From an uncultured Prevotellaceae bacterium (GTDB lineage Bacteria > Bacteroidota > Bacteroidia > Bacteroidales > Bacteroidaceae): 9,903 nucleotides of DNA. How positions within the stretch are numbered: the first letter of the stretch is position 1; each line of letters begins with the position of its first letter. The position numbers and the translations under genes were made by a program. This document shows positions 1 through 5,984 of this stretch, one piece after another. The notes under the pieces were generated by a model. It was not told the origin of the DNA. It saw only the letters and a program-made list of their open reading frames with translations, and did no database searches. The stretch is taken from NCBI GenBank assembly GCA_946408305.1, contig CAMJRQ010000022.1, positions 1 to 9,903 on the forward strand. The letters run 5' to 3'.

Positions 1-1079
1 TAGGCGGTTCGCTTGGTCTGGAAGGTGTAGTCCGTGCCCAGCTCCAGCTCGGCCATCTGGATGTATCCGCCGCCGCCCTTGGTGATCTGCACTTTGAAGT
101 AGCCGTACTCCTGTGTCACCTCTTCCGAGAAGTCGAAGAAGAACTCGGTGAGGTTCACGCTCGGCATGATGTCCTCTTCGGTGTTCACCTTGTGGTCGAT
201 GAGCACCCATCCGGGAGCATCCTTGGTGGCCTCGGCATCGCTCTCGAAGTTGCCGGCATAGATGTACCACTCGCGCCAGTTACGGTCGCCATATTCCTTG
301 GTGTCGTTGGCCGAATAGAGCGAGTAGTAGGTGGGCTGGAAGGCTTCGCTCGACTTGAAGACGAGCCACGAGTTGTCGGGGATGTTCTCGCTTCCGAAAC
401 CCCATTTGCTGCCCGTGAATCCGTCGACGAGCGACTTGGCGCTTTCATTGTTCTCGAAGCTGCCGTCGCGGTCGGTGGTCAGCAGGGGCGTGAATCCGAA
501 GGTCTCCTTGGGGAAGCCGAAGCCGAACTCGGCCATCTGCATGTAGATGCCTTCCTCGAGGGTCTGAATCTCGGTGACTACAATCTTGAAGTACTTGTAG
601 GCCGTGGTTACGTTCTCGCTGGTGGTCATCTGCACGGTGACACCGCTCTGGCCGGGGATGACCAGGTCGCCCACGCTCTCCTTCGAGTCGATGAGCACCC
701 ATCCGGCTGCGTCTTCGGTGGCCTCGGCATCGCTGGCGAAGTTACCGCCATAGATGTACCACGTGCGCCAGTTGCGCTCGGGGTGTGTGCCCGTGTCGCC
801 GCCGGTGACGATGTAGTAGTCGCTGGGGATAATCTCTTCGCTGCCCTTCATGATGACGTAGAGCTTGTCCGTCGAGCGCCATGTCTGGCCCCACTTGGTG
901 CTGGCCAGTCCGTCCACCAGCTTCTCGCAGCCTTCGCTGCTGCCGTCGGCCTTCGAACCGCCAATCACGGTCAGGTAGAAATCCTCAGACTGTGCCATTG
1001 CACTCTGGCCCACCAGCATCATGGCCATGGCCACGAATGCCTTGAGGGACTTCTGCTTGAAAGTAGAAAATTTTACCAT
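1..1079 (-). CDS. Secreted protein with two tandem F5/8 type C (discoidin)-like domains, C-terminus outside window
   Basis: Open without a stop for 359 codons from ATG at 1079 to the left edge, so only the N-terminal part is visible. Residues 1-30 are a signal peptide (basic start, then FVAMAMMLVGQSAMAQ). Residues about 33-188 and 190-345 are two copies of the same module. Each has LVDG...(T/S)KWG near its start, then (Y/N)WR(T/E)WYIY(G/A)GNF, SDAEAT, GWVLID and a final YMQMAE or YIQMAE strand. This layout (an L-DG-TKW loop, a mid-domain RNW strand, and K-YFK followed by MAE at the end) resembles galactose-binding, discoidin-like modules that bind sugars or surface proteins. The activity of the full protein is unknown because its C-terminus is missing; it could be a glycosidase or a purely adhesive protein. 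It lies 109 bases downstream of the CotH-like gene, whose own C-terminal module resembles these repeats. Start chosen because the signal peptide begins there. Confidence 0.85.
   Translation of the reverse strand, partial: MVKFSTFKQKSLKAFVAMAMMLVGQSAMAQSEDFYLTVIGGSKADGSSEGCEKLVDGLASTKWGQTWRSTDKLYVIMKGSEEIIPSDYYIVTGGDTGTHPERNWRTWYIYGGNFASDAEATEDAAGWVLIDSKESVGDLVIPGQSGVTVQMTTSENVTTAYKYFKIVVTEIQTLEEGIYMQMAEFGFGFPKETFGFTPLLTTDRDGSFENNESAKSLVDGFTGSKWGFGSENIPDNSWLVFKSSEAFQPTYYSLYSANDTKEYGDRNWREWYIYAGNFESDAEATKDAPGWVLIDHKVNTEEDIMPSVNLTEFFFDFSEEVTQEYGYFKVQITKGGGGYIQMAELELGTDYTFQTKRTA
193..740 (-). repeat. Diverged tandem duplication encoding the two discoidin-like modules
   Basis: The two modules are still similar as DNA. 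The segment around 194-241 (GATGAGCACCCATCCGG, then GGTGGCCTCGGCATCGCT) recurs around 688-735 with few changes. The stretch encoding the end of each module (CTCGGCCATCTG-ATGTA) occurs near 49 and again near 530. This shows an internal duplication of roughly 490 bases. The boundaries given cover only the best-matching part. Confidence 0.7.
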
Positions 1080-1132
1080 AGTTTTTAGTTTTGGTTAATA
1101 AAAGGTATATAGTTTGGTTTATGTTTATGCCG

Positions 1133-1166
1133 CAAATTAAGCGATTTTCTATCGATAATGGGCAAT
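1133..1166 (-). promoter_or_regulatory. Possible weak Bacteroidetes-type promoter of the discoidin-repeat gene
   Basis: On the minus strand TTAATTTG (1133-1140) matches TAnnTTTG in all but one position and is followed by a 53-base A-rich leader before the ATG at 1079. The only -33 candidate is ATTG at 1163-1166, with a spacer of 22 rather than 19-21. The match is poor, so the gene could equally be read through from the CotH-like gene, whose stop is 109 bases upstream. No terminator hairpin is visible in that gap. Confidence 0.3.
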
Positions 1167-1188
1167 ATTTCCTGTTAATTTTTGTTAA

Positions 1189-4100
1189 TCACCGCATCAG
1201 CACCTTTTTCCCGCCTATGATGTAGATGCCTTTCGACGGTGAATTCTTTACAATCCGACGTCCGCTCAGGTCGTAGATGGGCAGTTTGCCGGTCATCTGT
1301 TGCCGGTTGTCCGTCGTCACCATCTCGATGCCCACGGGCGGGACAGGTTCGGGCCACGTGACGAGGAATTCGTAGGGCGTATAGTTGGTGGCGCCCAGGG
1401 TGTGGTCGTCGTTGCGCTCGTCGATGAGTTCCCAGACCGCGTCGTCGGGGTCGTCGGTGTAGGTGTTGGAACCGTAGAGGCGCCAGCTTGCGGGGTTGCG
1501 CTCGGGGAAGCTCTGTGTGTCGTTGGCGGTGAAGAGGCGGTAGCCCGAGATTTCCACCTCCGACTGTGCGTCGAAGAGGAAGTAGGAGCGTCCGTAGAAG
1601 GCGGAGCAGAACTTCGTGCCCGTGTTGTTGTCGGCTATGTTGGGCCAGTTCTCGTGCGAGATGTTGCTCTCGGTGCCCCGGTAGACGGTCATGTCGGTGA
1701 TTTCCTGGCGGGCGGCGTTCAGCAGGTCGAACTCGGAGACCTGTATGGTGCCGCCCCCCTGGATTTCGGAGATGTCGAGCAGGTAGTAGCGGTAGCCGTA
1801 GCCGTTGGGGTTGATGTTGGTGTAGAGTCCGTCGGCCTGGAAGATTTGTCCGTGGGTGCCGATGAGCACGGGGTGCGTGTCGGGCCGGCGTCCGTTGTCG
1901 ATGTTCTGGAACCACGTGGGCGTCGTCGTCTGTTGCTTGAGCCACCATGCCAGCTGTCCCGATGCCACCTGTTCGGGGCTTACGGTCTGCGTCTGGCTGT
2001 GGTCGAAAGGTTCGTAGACGTATTGCAGTGTGAGGGGCGTACCGGCCGAGAATTCCAGTCCGGCTGTGGTGCCCGAGACCTCTCCGATGTTGTAGGTGTT
2101 GTGGATGTCTACGGCTCCGTTTGCCCATCCCACGATGGCTGCCACGTCGCTGGCGCCGCTGATGTTGCCGGCGTTGTAGCTGTTCGTGATGTTCACGTTG
2201 GCGCTGAATCCGCCTCCCACCAGTCCGCCCACTCGCGAGCCGGTGGCCTCCACGCGTGCCTCGTTGCCGCAGTTGCTGATGCCGACCGTGCCTCGCTGTG
2301 CGCGTCCCACGAGTCCGCCGATGTAGTCCATGCCGCTGAAGACGCAGGTGGAGTCGAGCGTCAGGTTGCTCAGCTGTGCTCCGTCGCTCATGACGCCGAA
2401 GAGTCCCACGTAGCGGGTGCCGTCCACGCGGAGGTTCTTCACCGTGTGCTGTCCGCCGTCGAGCGTGCCCTTGAAGGGTCGCAGCGTGGTGCCGATGGGC
2501 GTGAAGCGGCTCTCGAAGCCCTCCATGTCGAGGTCGGCCGTGATGGTGGCCTGGATGTCCTGCTTGCCGCTGTTGACGAGCGAGGCAAAGTTGGTCATCT
2601 CGAGCGGGTTGTTGATTTGATAGATGCCGTCGACGATGTCCAGCTTGTTATAGTTCAGCTTGTTGTCCATCCATTCGATGCGGCCCACGGCGTAGTCGCG
2701 CATGACGTCGACCTCCTTGTCCCACGTGCCCCACACCTCGGGGTTGCAGTGGACCTTCTGCAGCAGGTAGGGCCAGCGGATGTAGTTGAGGCGTGCCGAG
2801 GCACTCATCTTGCGTCGCTGTTCCTCGATGTAGTCGCGCACGTTGGTCTCGGTGAACACCTTGTTGTCGCGCAGCTCGGCCCAGATGGTCTGCAGGCGGG
2901 CCATGGCGTAGGGGTCGGAGAGGACGCGCGAGACGAAGGCGCGCCACTGTCCGGCGGCGCGGACGGTGTAGGTCCAGTCCTCGCGCTGGTTGCCGGGATA
3001 GACGTTGATGTCGTTCTCGAGCGAGAGGTCGTTGTCCCAGACGGGGCCGGTGTAGATGTGGTCGTCGCCGCGCTCCTTATACATGAAGACCTGCCAGAGC
3101 ATGTCGGTGTTGCCCGAGTATTCGTTCGAGAGGAAGTAGCGCAGGAAGGAGTCCAGGTCGAGCAGGGGGCGGTAACCCTTCTGGGCGTCGGTATAGTCGG
3201 CCGAGAAGACGGCGTCCTCCATGCGGTTGAAGTGGTCGCGGATGTATTGCACCTGGGCGGGCTGAATGTCCTCCTCGTCGGGCTCGTGCACGGTGATGGG
3301 GTTGCCGTGGGTGGAGGTGAAGTTGACGGGGTCGCTGCCGGCATATCCGTTCATCTCGATGAGGTAGCCTCCGGTGAGCGCTTCGCCCTCCAGGTCGTCG
3401 TTGGCCATCTCGGTGATGTTGATGCGGTCGCGGTTACTCGAGACGTGGTCCGTCAGCTGGTAGCATCCGCGGTATTCGCCGTTGAGCAGCAGGTCCACGC
3501 AGCGGCAGTAGGGCGTGAAGGGCATGCCCACGCGGCGGCTCACCTCGAAGGCCACGTTGTTGCGCATGAGCGTCTTGTCGCCGAAGTTGTTGATGAGGGT
3601 CCATTTCTTGGCCTCGGCGGGCGACTCGTCCTGGAGCGAGCCCTTGAGCATGTGGTGCTTCTTGCCGTCGTTGAACTTGATGCGATAGGGCTTGTTCTCG
3701 TGCGAGGCCGAGAAGTTGCCTCTGACGCGCGTCAGTATGGGGTATTCCTGGATGAGGGTACCGTCTTCGTAGGTGATGGTGAGCTGCGAGATGAAGTCTT
3801 CGCCCTTCGACTGTGGCACGCGGTTGTTCTCGACGTGGATGGAGACGGTGGGCAGCTCCGTCACCTGGTAGAAGCGCGAGTCGTCGCCGGCGCCCTCGTG
3901 GCCGTAGAATTCCAGCTCGGCCACCATGGAGCGGGTGCCCGCGGGGCCCACGTAGCGCACGTAGCGGAAGCCGCGCGTGACGGGTGTGTCGTAGTACGAC
4001 ATCATGCCGTCGGCCGCCGCGTTGCTCAGCAGATAGAGGGGCACGGCGTCCATGAAGTCGGCCTGGTTGGCCCCCTCGAAGACACCGAGCAGCGTCTTCT

Positions 4101-4407
4101 GGCCGCCGTCGCTGGTGTTGCGCGGGCGGATGCCGATGCGGCTGATGACGTGGGGCGTGCCCAGGTCGAGCCCCACCCATCCCATGCTCTGCTCCCAGGC
4201 GGCGAAGTAGGTCGAAGCGTCGCCGTCGAAGGCATCGGCGGGGCGGTTCACGGTGTTCGAGGCGCTGCCCGAGTTGGGGTTGTAGCTGTAGGTGGAGCCG
4301 ATGGGCGTTCCGCTGAGTTTCGCGTCGTCCGTCTGGGCCTGCAGGCCAGCGCTGAATGAAAGCAGCGCGGCCAGGCTTAATATGTGGTGCTTGAGAGCAA
4401 TGTGCAT
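1189..4407 (-). CDS. Secreted CotH kinase-like protein with discoidin and GLUG modules and C-terminal sorting-like tail
   Basis: 1072 residues. Residues 1-25 are a signal peptide (HHILSLAALLSFSAGLQAQ). Residues about 30-170 are an F5/8 type C-like domain (DAFDGDASTYF, GWVGLDLGTP, RYVRYVGPAGTRSMVAELEF). Residues about 180-580 match the CotH fold: VRGNFSA-KPYRIKF, KKWTLINNFGDKTLMRNNVAFEVSRR, LLNGEYRGCYQLTDHV, GGYLIEMN, and acidic VWDND at 456-460, the usual place of the metal-binding aspartates. Residues about 592-790 hold a GLUG region with GGLVG at 697-701 and again near 727. Residues about 872-1020 form a second discoidin-like module, and YDLSGRR (1045-1051)...KGIYIIGGKKV is the C-terminal tail. 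CotH proteins are atypical protein kinases known from Bacillus spore coats; secreted Bacteroidales members have no well-established substrate. Kinase activity is therefore an inference. Start supported by the signal peptide and a promoter 30 bases upstream. Confidence 0.93.
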   Translation of the reverse strand: MHIALKHHILSLAALLSFSAGLQAQTDDAKLSGTPIGSTYSYNPNSGSASNTVNRPADAFDGDASTYFAAWEQSMGWVGLDLGTPHVISRIGIRPRNTSDGGQKTLLGVFEGANQADFMDAVPLYLLSNAAADGMMSYYDTPVTRGFRYVRYVGPAGTRSMVAELEFYGHEGAGDDSRFYQVTELPTVSIHVENNRVPQSKGEDFISQLTITYEDGTLIQEYPILTRVRGNFSASHENKPYRIKFNDGKKHHMLKGSLQDESPAEAKKWTLINNFGDKTLMRNNVAFEVSRRVGMPFTPYCRCVDLLLNGEYRGCYQLTDHVSSNRDRINITEMANDDLEGEALTGGYLIEMNGYAGSDPVNFTSTHGNPITVHEPDEEDIQPAQVQYIRDHFNRMEDAVFSADYTDAQKGYRPLLDLDSFLRYFLSNEYSGNTDMLWQVFMYKERGDDHIYTGPVWDNDLSLENDINVYPGNQREDWTYTVRAAGQWRAFVSRVLSDPYAMARLQTIWAELRDNKVFTETNVRDYIEEQRRKMSASARLNYIRWPYLLQKVHCNPEVWGTWDKEVDVMRDYAVGRIEWMDNKLNYNKLDIVDGIYQINNPLEMTNFASLVNSGKQDIQATITADLDMEGFESRFTPIGTTLRPFKGTLDGGQHTVKNLRVDGTRYVGLFGVMSDGAQLSNLTLDSTCVFSGMDYIGGLVGRAQRGTVGISNCGNEARVEATGSRVGGLVGGGFSANVNITNSYNAGNISGASDVAAIVGWANGAVDIHNTYNIGEVSGTTAGLEFSAGTPLTLQYVYEPFDHSQTQTVSPEQVASGQLAWWLKQQTTTPTWFQNIDNGRRPDTHPVLIGTHGQIFQADGLYTNINPNGYGYRYYLLDISEIQGGGTIQVSEFDLLNAARQEITDMTVYRGTESNISHENWPNIADNNTGTKFCSAFYGRSYFLFDAQSEVEISGYRLFTANDTQSFPERNPASWRLYGSNTYTDDPDDAVWELIDERNDDHTLGATNYTPYEFLVTWPEPVPPVGIEMVTTDNRQQMTGKLPIYDLSGRRIVKNSPSKGIYIIGGKKVLMR

Positions 4408-4436
4408 CTTCGGTGTAAAGAATAATTTTGGCTGGG

Positions 4437-4468
4437 CAAAGATACGGCATTTTATCCGAATGACAAAA
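4437..4468 (-). promoter_or_regulatory. Bacteroidetes-type promoter of the CotH-like gene
   Basis: On the minus strand TTTTG (4464-4468) and TATCTTTG (4437-4444) are separated by exactly 19 bases, matching the TTTG-N19-21-TAnnTTTG consensus of the Bacteroidetes primary sigma factor. Transcription would start a few bases downstream, giving a leader of about 25 bases before the ATG at 4407. No Shine-Dalgarno sequence is visible, as is common in this phylum. Confidence 0.8.
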
Positions 4469-4603
4469 TTTCGGCTCTGTTTATTTCAAAACCATGCCAT
4501 GAAAGTGGTGCCGACACGCGCGGCACACCGGTTCCTGTCGTGCTGACGATTTCCTGACATTTCCTGCTTTCTGGTTTCGCGTTTCGTGTGGCGCGGCGAA
4601 AAA

Positions 4604-4661
4604 CAACGTGTGGCTTCGGCCAACGCAACACGTTGTTCGGGCCCGAGCAACACGTTGCGTT
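4604..4661. repeat. Cluster of inverted repeats built on the CAACACGTTG core
   Basis: Positions 4622-4661 are a 40-base imperfect palindrome. AACGCAAC pairs with GTTGCGTT at the ends, GTTG pairs with CAAC further in, and CGGGCCCG is at the centre; a two-base mismatch and one G-T pair interrupt it. A third copy of the core in reverse orientation, CAACGTGT (4604-4611), is the exact reverse complement of ACACGTTG at 4628-4635. With the GGC-TTCG-GCC hairpin at 4612-4621 it could form an alternative fold that excludes the 40-base one. Function unknown; it may be a repeated intergenic element or a protein-binding site. Confidence 0.75.
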
Positions 4662-4720
4662 TCCGTGGACGACGTGCCGAGAACGCGCGAGAATCGCCCG
4701 AAACGCCTCGGGGGAGAGTT

Positions 4721-4749
4721 TGCTCCGAAAAAACGCAAAATTCGGAGCA
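4721..4749. repeat. Hairpin with perfect 9-base stem
   Basis: TGCTCCGAA (4721-4729) and TTCGGAGCA (4741-4749) are perfect reverse complements around an 11-base A-rich loop. There is no T-run directly after the stem on either strand, so it does not look like a standard intrinsic terminator. Confidence 0.7.
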
Positions 4750-4791
4750 TTTGATATTCAGTGAGTTAGTCTTTCCTCGCTTCGCCTGACA

Positions 4792-4825
4792 GGCAAAAAA
4801 GCGCCCGAAAAAGCCGTTTTTTGCC
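4792..4825. repeat. A/T-tract hairpin, possible terminator-like element
   Basis: GGCAAAAAA (4792-4800) pairs perfectly with TTTTTTGCC (4817-4825) around a 16-base loop. It is followed immediately by CCCC-TTTT-GGGG (4824-4835) and the palindrome GGTGCACC (4834-4841). The A and T runs would give a U-tract in transcripts of either direction, but the run is inside the stem rather than after it. It lies over 500 bases beyond the stop of the His-rich gene, so a role as that gene's terminator is unlikely. Confidence 0.5.
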
Positions 4826-5087
4826 CCTTTTGGGGTGCACCTCGTTTCCGGCGGTCGGCGCCGTCGGATGACGATATATTTACATCCATGGGTGCATAGG
4901 GAGCGGGCGACGAGCAAAATACCACAGCTGGAGGCGTCATCCCACAGTTGCGGCTCTCCGATGGCCGGGAGCTCCGCCGGCGCAGCGGCATCCGGGAGAA
5001 GGACGGGCCGTCAGCCCGGCGGGGCTGGGTCTACGGGCACACAAGAAAACTACTTGGTGTTCACGGGTAAATTGAATCGCAGCCTAC

Positions 5088-5319
5088 GGACGCTGAAAGC
5101 GTCCACCTATCGGTAACCGGGGGTACGTGCGCAGCACGCACCCCCGGCAGGGGTAATGCCCCAAAACAGCACGACCCTGGAGGGGTCGAACAGCATGCAG
5201 CCCGGCTTGACGCTGTTCGACCCCTCCAGGGTCGTTTCCTATTTGGGGGTATTTGTTCACCGAGGGTGCTCGCAAGCGAGTACCCTCGGTTACCGAAGGG
5301 GAGACCGCTTTCAGCGGTC
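5088..5319. repeat. Large nested inverted repeat (palindromic mosaic, REP/BIME-like)
   Basis: Two arms of about 107 bases (5088-5194 and 5212-5319) face each other around a 17-base centre. The inner 24 bases of each arm (5171-5194 and 5212-5235) are perfect reverse complements. Further out, CCCCAAA (5159-5165) faces TTTGGGG (5242-5248), and CGGTAACCG (5111-5119) faces CGGTTACCG (5287-5295) at exactly mirrored distance. Each arm contains its own hairpins: 5088-5104 (GGACGCT-GAA-AGCGTCC) mirrored by 5303-5319 (GACCGCT-TTC-AGCGGTC), and 5117-5147 mirrored by 5259-5290. Paired changes preserve the stems of the small hairpins although the arms differ in sequence. The octamer TCGCAGCC occurs in direct orientation on both sides (5077-5084, 5322-5329). 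This resembles paired REP-type elements in opposite orientation. No transposase gene is in the window. Confidence 0.85.
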
Positions 5320-5362
5320 ATTCGCAGCCCCCCCCTTGCCATTGGATTTCACCCTTGAGGCT

Positions 5363-5815
5363 TTAGCGCATCAGTGCGCCGATGAGCGCGCTCACTGCGA
5401 TTCCGGCAGCCACTCCGCCAGCTGCTGCGGCCACGTCGCGGCCGTGAAGGTGGTGGTGGAAGTGGACCACGGGATGTGCGTAGTAATAGTCGGGTGCGAA
5501 GTACGTGTCGTACCAGTACCAGCGGCTGTCGCGATAGTATCCCCAGCGACCGTCGAGGTAGCGCACGCGGCCGTGCCATCCGGGCAGGTAGCCATGAGCG
5601 TCCAGGCGGTGGTGCATCGGTGCGGCGTGGTGCATCGGTGCGGCGTGGTGCATCGGCATGGCGGCGTGGTGGGCGGGGCCGTGGTGGCCTACCATCATCT
5701 CCCGGCGGGCATGGGGTGCACCTCCTCCGTGGCGAGGACGGGGCTGAGCATACAGGTTAACACTTGCCATAAGGGCTATCATCATCACTGCTGCGTAGAT
5801 ATTCTTGCGTACCAT
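5363..5815 (-). CDS. Small secreted His- and Tyr/Trp-rich protein of unknown function
   Basis: 150 residues, not assigned to a known family. Residues 1-24 are a signal peptide (KNIYAAVMMIALMASVNLYAQ). Residues 25-74 are rich in histidine and proline, with the hexapeptide PMHHAA repeated at 54-69 and further HH pairs at 44-45 and 49-50. Residues 76-112 are dominated by aromatic and charged residues (RWGYYRDSRWYWYDTYFAPDYYY). Residues 114-124 add five more histidines (HFHHHLH among them). Residues 128-149 are an Ala/Gly-rich hydrophobic segment with small-residue spacing, fit for a membrane helix at the C-terminus. The many histidines suggest binding of a metal such as nickel, copper or zinc in the periplasm, but this is inference only. 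The in-frame start upstream at 5899 was rejected because it overlaps the -33 element of a strong promoter and would bury the signal peptide. Confidence 0.85.
   Translation of the reverse strand: MVRKNIYAAVMMIALMASVNLYAQPRPRHGGGAPHARREMMVGHHGPAHHAAMPMHHAAPMHHAAPMHHRLDAHGYLPGWHGRVRYLDGRWGYYRDSRWYWYDTYFAPDYYYAHPVVHFHHHLHGRDVAAAAGGVAAGIAVSALIGALMR
5610..5666 (-). repeat. Short tandem repeat of 18 bases inside the His-rich gene
   Basis: The 18-base unit TGGTGCATCGGTGCGGCG occurs at 5610-5627 and 5628-5645 without change. A third copy, altered and three bases longer, follows at 5646-5666. In the protein this gives the repeated PMHHAA hexapeptide. Identical units at the DNA level imply recent expansion or slippage, so the number of copies may differ between strains. 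Confidence 0.85.
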
Positions 5816-5828
5816 AGTCGTAAATTTT

Positions 5829-5849
5829 AAATCGGTTAGAAAATCGGTT
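5829..5849. repeat. Direct repeat AAATCGGTT in the leader of the His-rich gene
   Basis: AAATCGGTT occurs at 5829-5837 and 5841-5849, a spacing of 12 bases, in the untranslated leader between the promoter and the ATG. It could be a regulator binding site or mark RNA structure, but two nine-base copies in an A/T-rich leader can also arise by chance. Confidence 0.4.
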
Positions 5850-5869
5850 CTTGTCCTCTGTTGACATTG

Positions 5870-5900
5870 CAAAGGTACGACGTTCTTCTGGCACTGCAAG
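5870..5900 (-). promoter_or_regulatory. Bacteroidetes-type promoter of the His-rich gene
   Basis: On the minus strand TACCTTTG (5870-5877) matches TAnnTTTG perfectly, and CTTG (5897-5900) lies 19 bases upstream as the -33 element. The leader to the ATG at 5815 is about 50 bases. This places the gene in its own transcription unit, separate from the glutaminase gene before it. Confidence 0.8.
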
Positions 5901-5940
5901 ACGGGAATGCCTAAAGCCGCGGGGGACTTTTCCTAAACGT

Positions 5941-5957
5941 GAGGGGGATTCCCCCTC
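5941..5957 (-). terminator. GC hairpin after the glutaminase-family gene, possible terminator
   Basis: GAGGGGG (5941-5947) and CCCCCTC (5951-5957) form a perfect 7-base stem with a 3-base loop, 28 bases beyond the glutaminase stop and upstream of the His-rich gene promoter. In the minus direction the stem is followed by ACGTTTAGG, so the U-tract is weak. Position suggests a terminator; sequence makes it an imperfect one. Confidence 0.45.
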
Positions 5958-5984
5958 GGTGCGCCTCGCTCGCTGCGTCCGGCC

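Larger units (their letters stand above)
4408..5362. other. 955-base non-coding stretch rich in palindromes
   Basis: This gap separates the stop of the His-rich gene from the start of the CotH-like gene. Apart from the CotH promoter at its left end it holds no credible gene. Short open frames exist, for example 4835-5116 on the plus strand and 4486-4917 on the minus strand, but they lack promoters and recognisable domains, have arginine/serine/glycine-rich low-complexity products, and run through hairpins. The content is an inverted repeat cluster with CAACACGTTG cores (4604-4661), two simple hairpins (4721-4749, 4792-4825), a patch with short GC-rich palindromes (about 4824-5030), and a large nested inverted repeat (5088-5319). 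Nothing specific is visible in 4470-4600. Confidence 0.8.

Noticed and set aside
192..1088. Open plus-strand frame of 298 codons opposite the discoidin-repeat gene
   Set aside because: Antisense shadow. The minus frame encodes a signal peptide and two recognisable repeats, and the plus frame repeats only mirror that duplication.
1300..4359. Open plus-strand frame of 1019 codons opposite the CotH-like gene
   Set aside because: Its product is Val/Ala/Gly/Asp-rich without domains, and the minus-strand frame has a signal peptide, recognisable domains and a promoter. GC-rich codon usage keeps the antisense frame free of stops.
4486..4917. Possible 143-residue minus-strand protein
   Set aside because: Arg/Cys-rich product without domains, crossing two hairpins and the CAACACGTTG cluster; no promoter.
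4835..5116. Possible 93-residue plus-strand protein
   Set aside because: It runs through several palindromes, has no Bacteroidetes promoter in front and a low-complexity Arg/Ser/Gly composition. It is likely a spurious frame in a repeat element.
5088..5319. CRISPR array
   Set aside because: The repeats are inverted and nested, not direct repeats with regular unique spacers, and no cas gene is present.
5088..5319. Insertion sequence or MITE with terminal repeats and target duplication
   Set aside because: The flanking octamer TCGCAGCC is a possible target duplication, but it sits several bases outside the arms unevenly, and no transposase or matching terminal ends of a known family were recognised. 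It was kept as a repeat only.
5156..5830. Possible 224-residue plus-strand protein over the His-rich gene
   Set aside because: It starts within the large inverted repeat and then lies antisense to the His-rich gene, which has a signal peptide and a strong promoter.
5816..5899. N-terminal extension of the His-rich protein from the ATG at 5899
   Set aside because: This start lies inside the -33 element of the promoter, so the transcript would begin after it.
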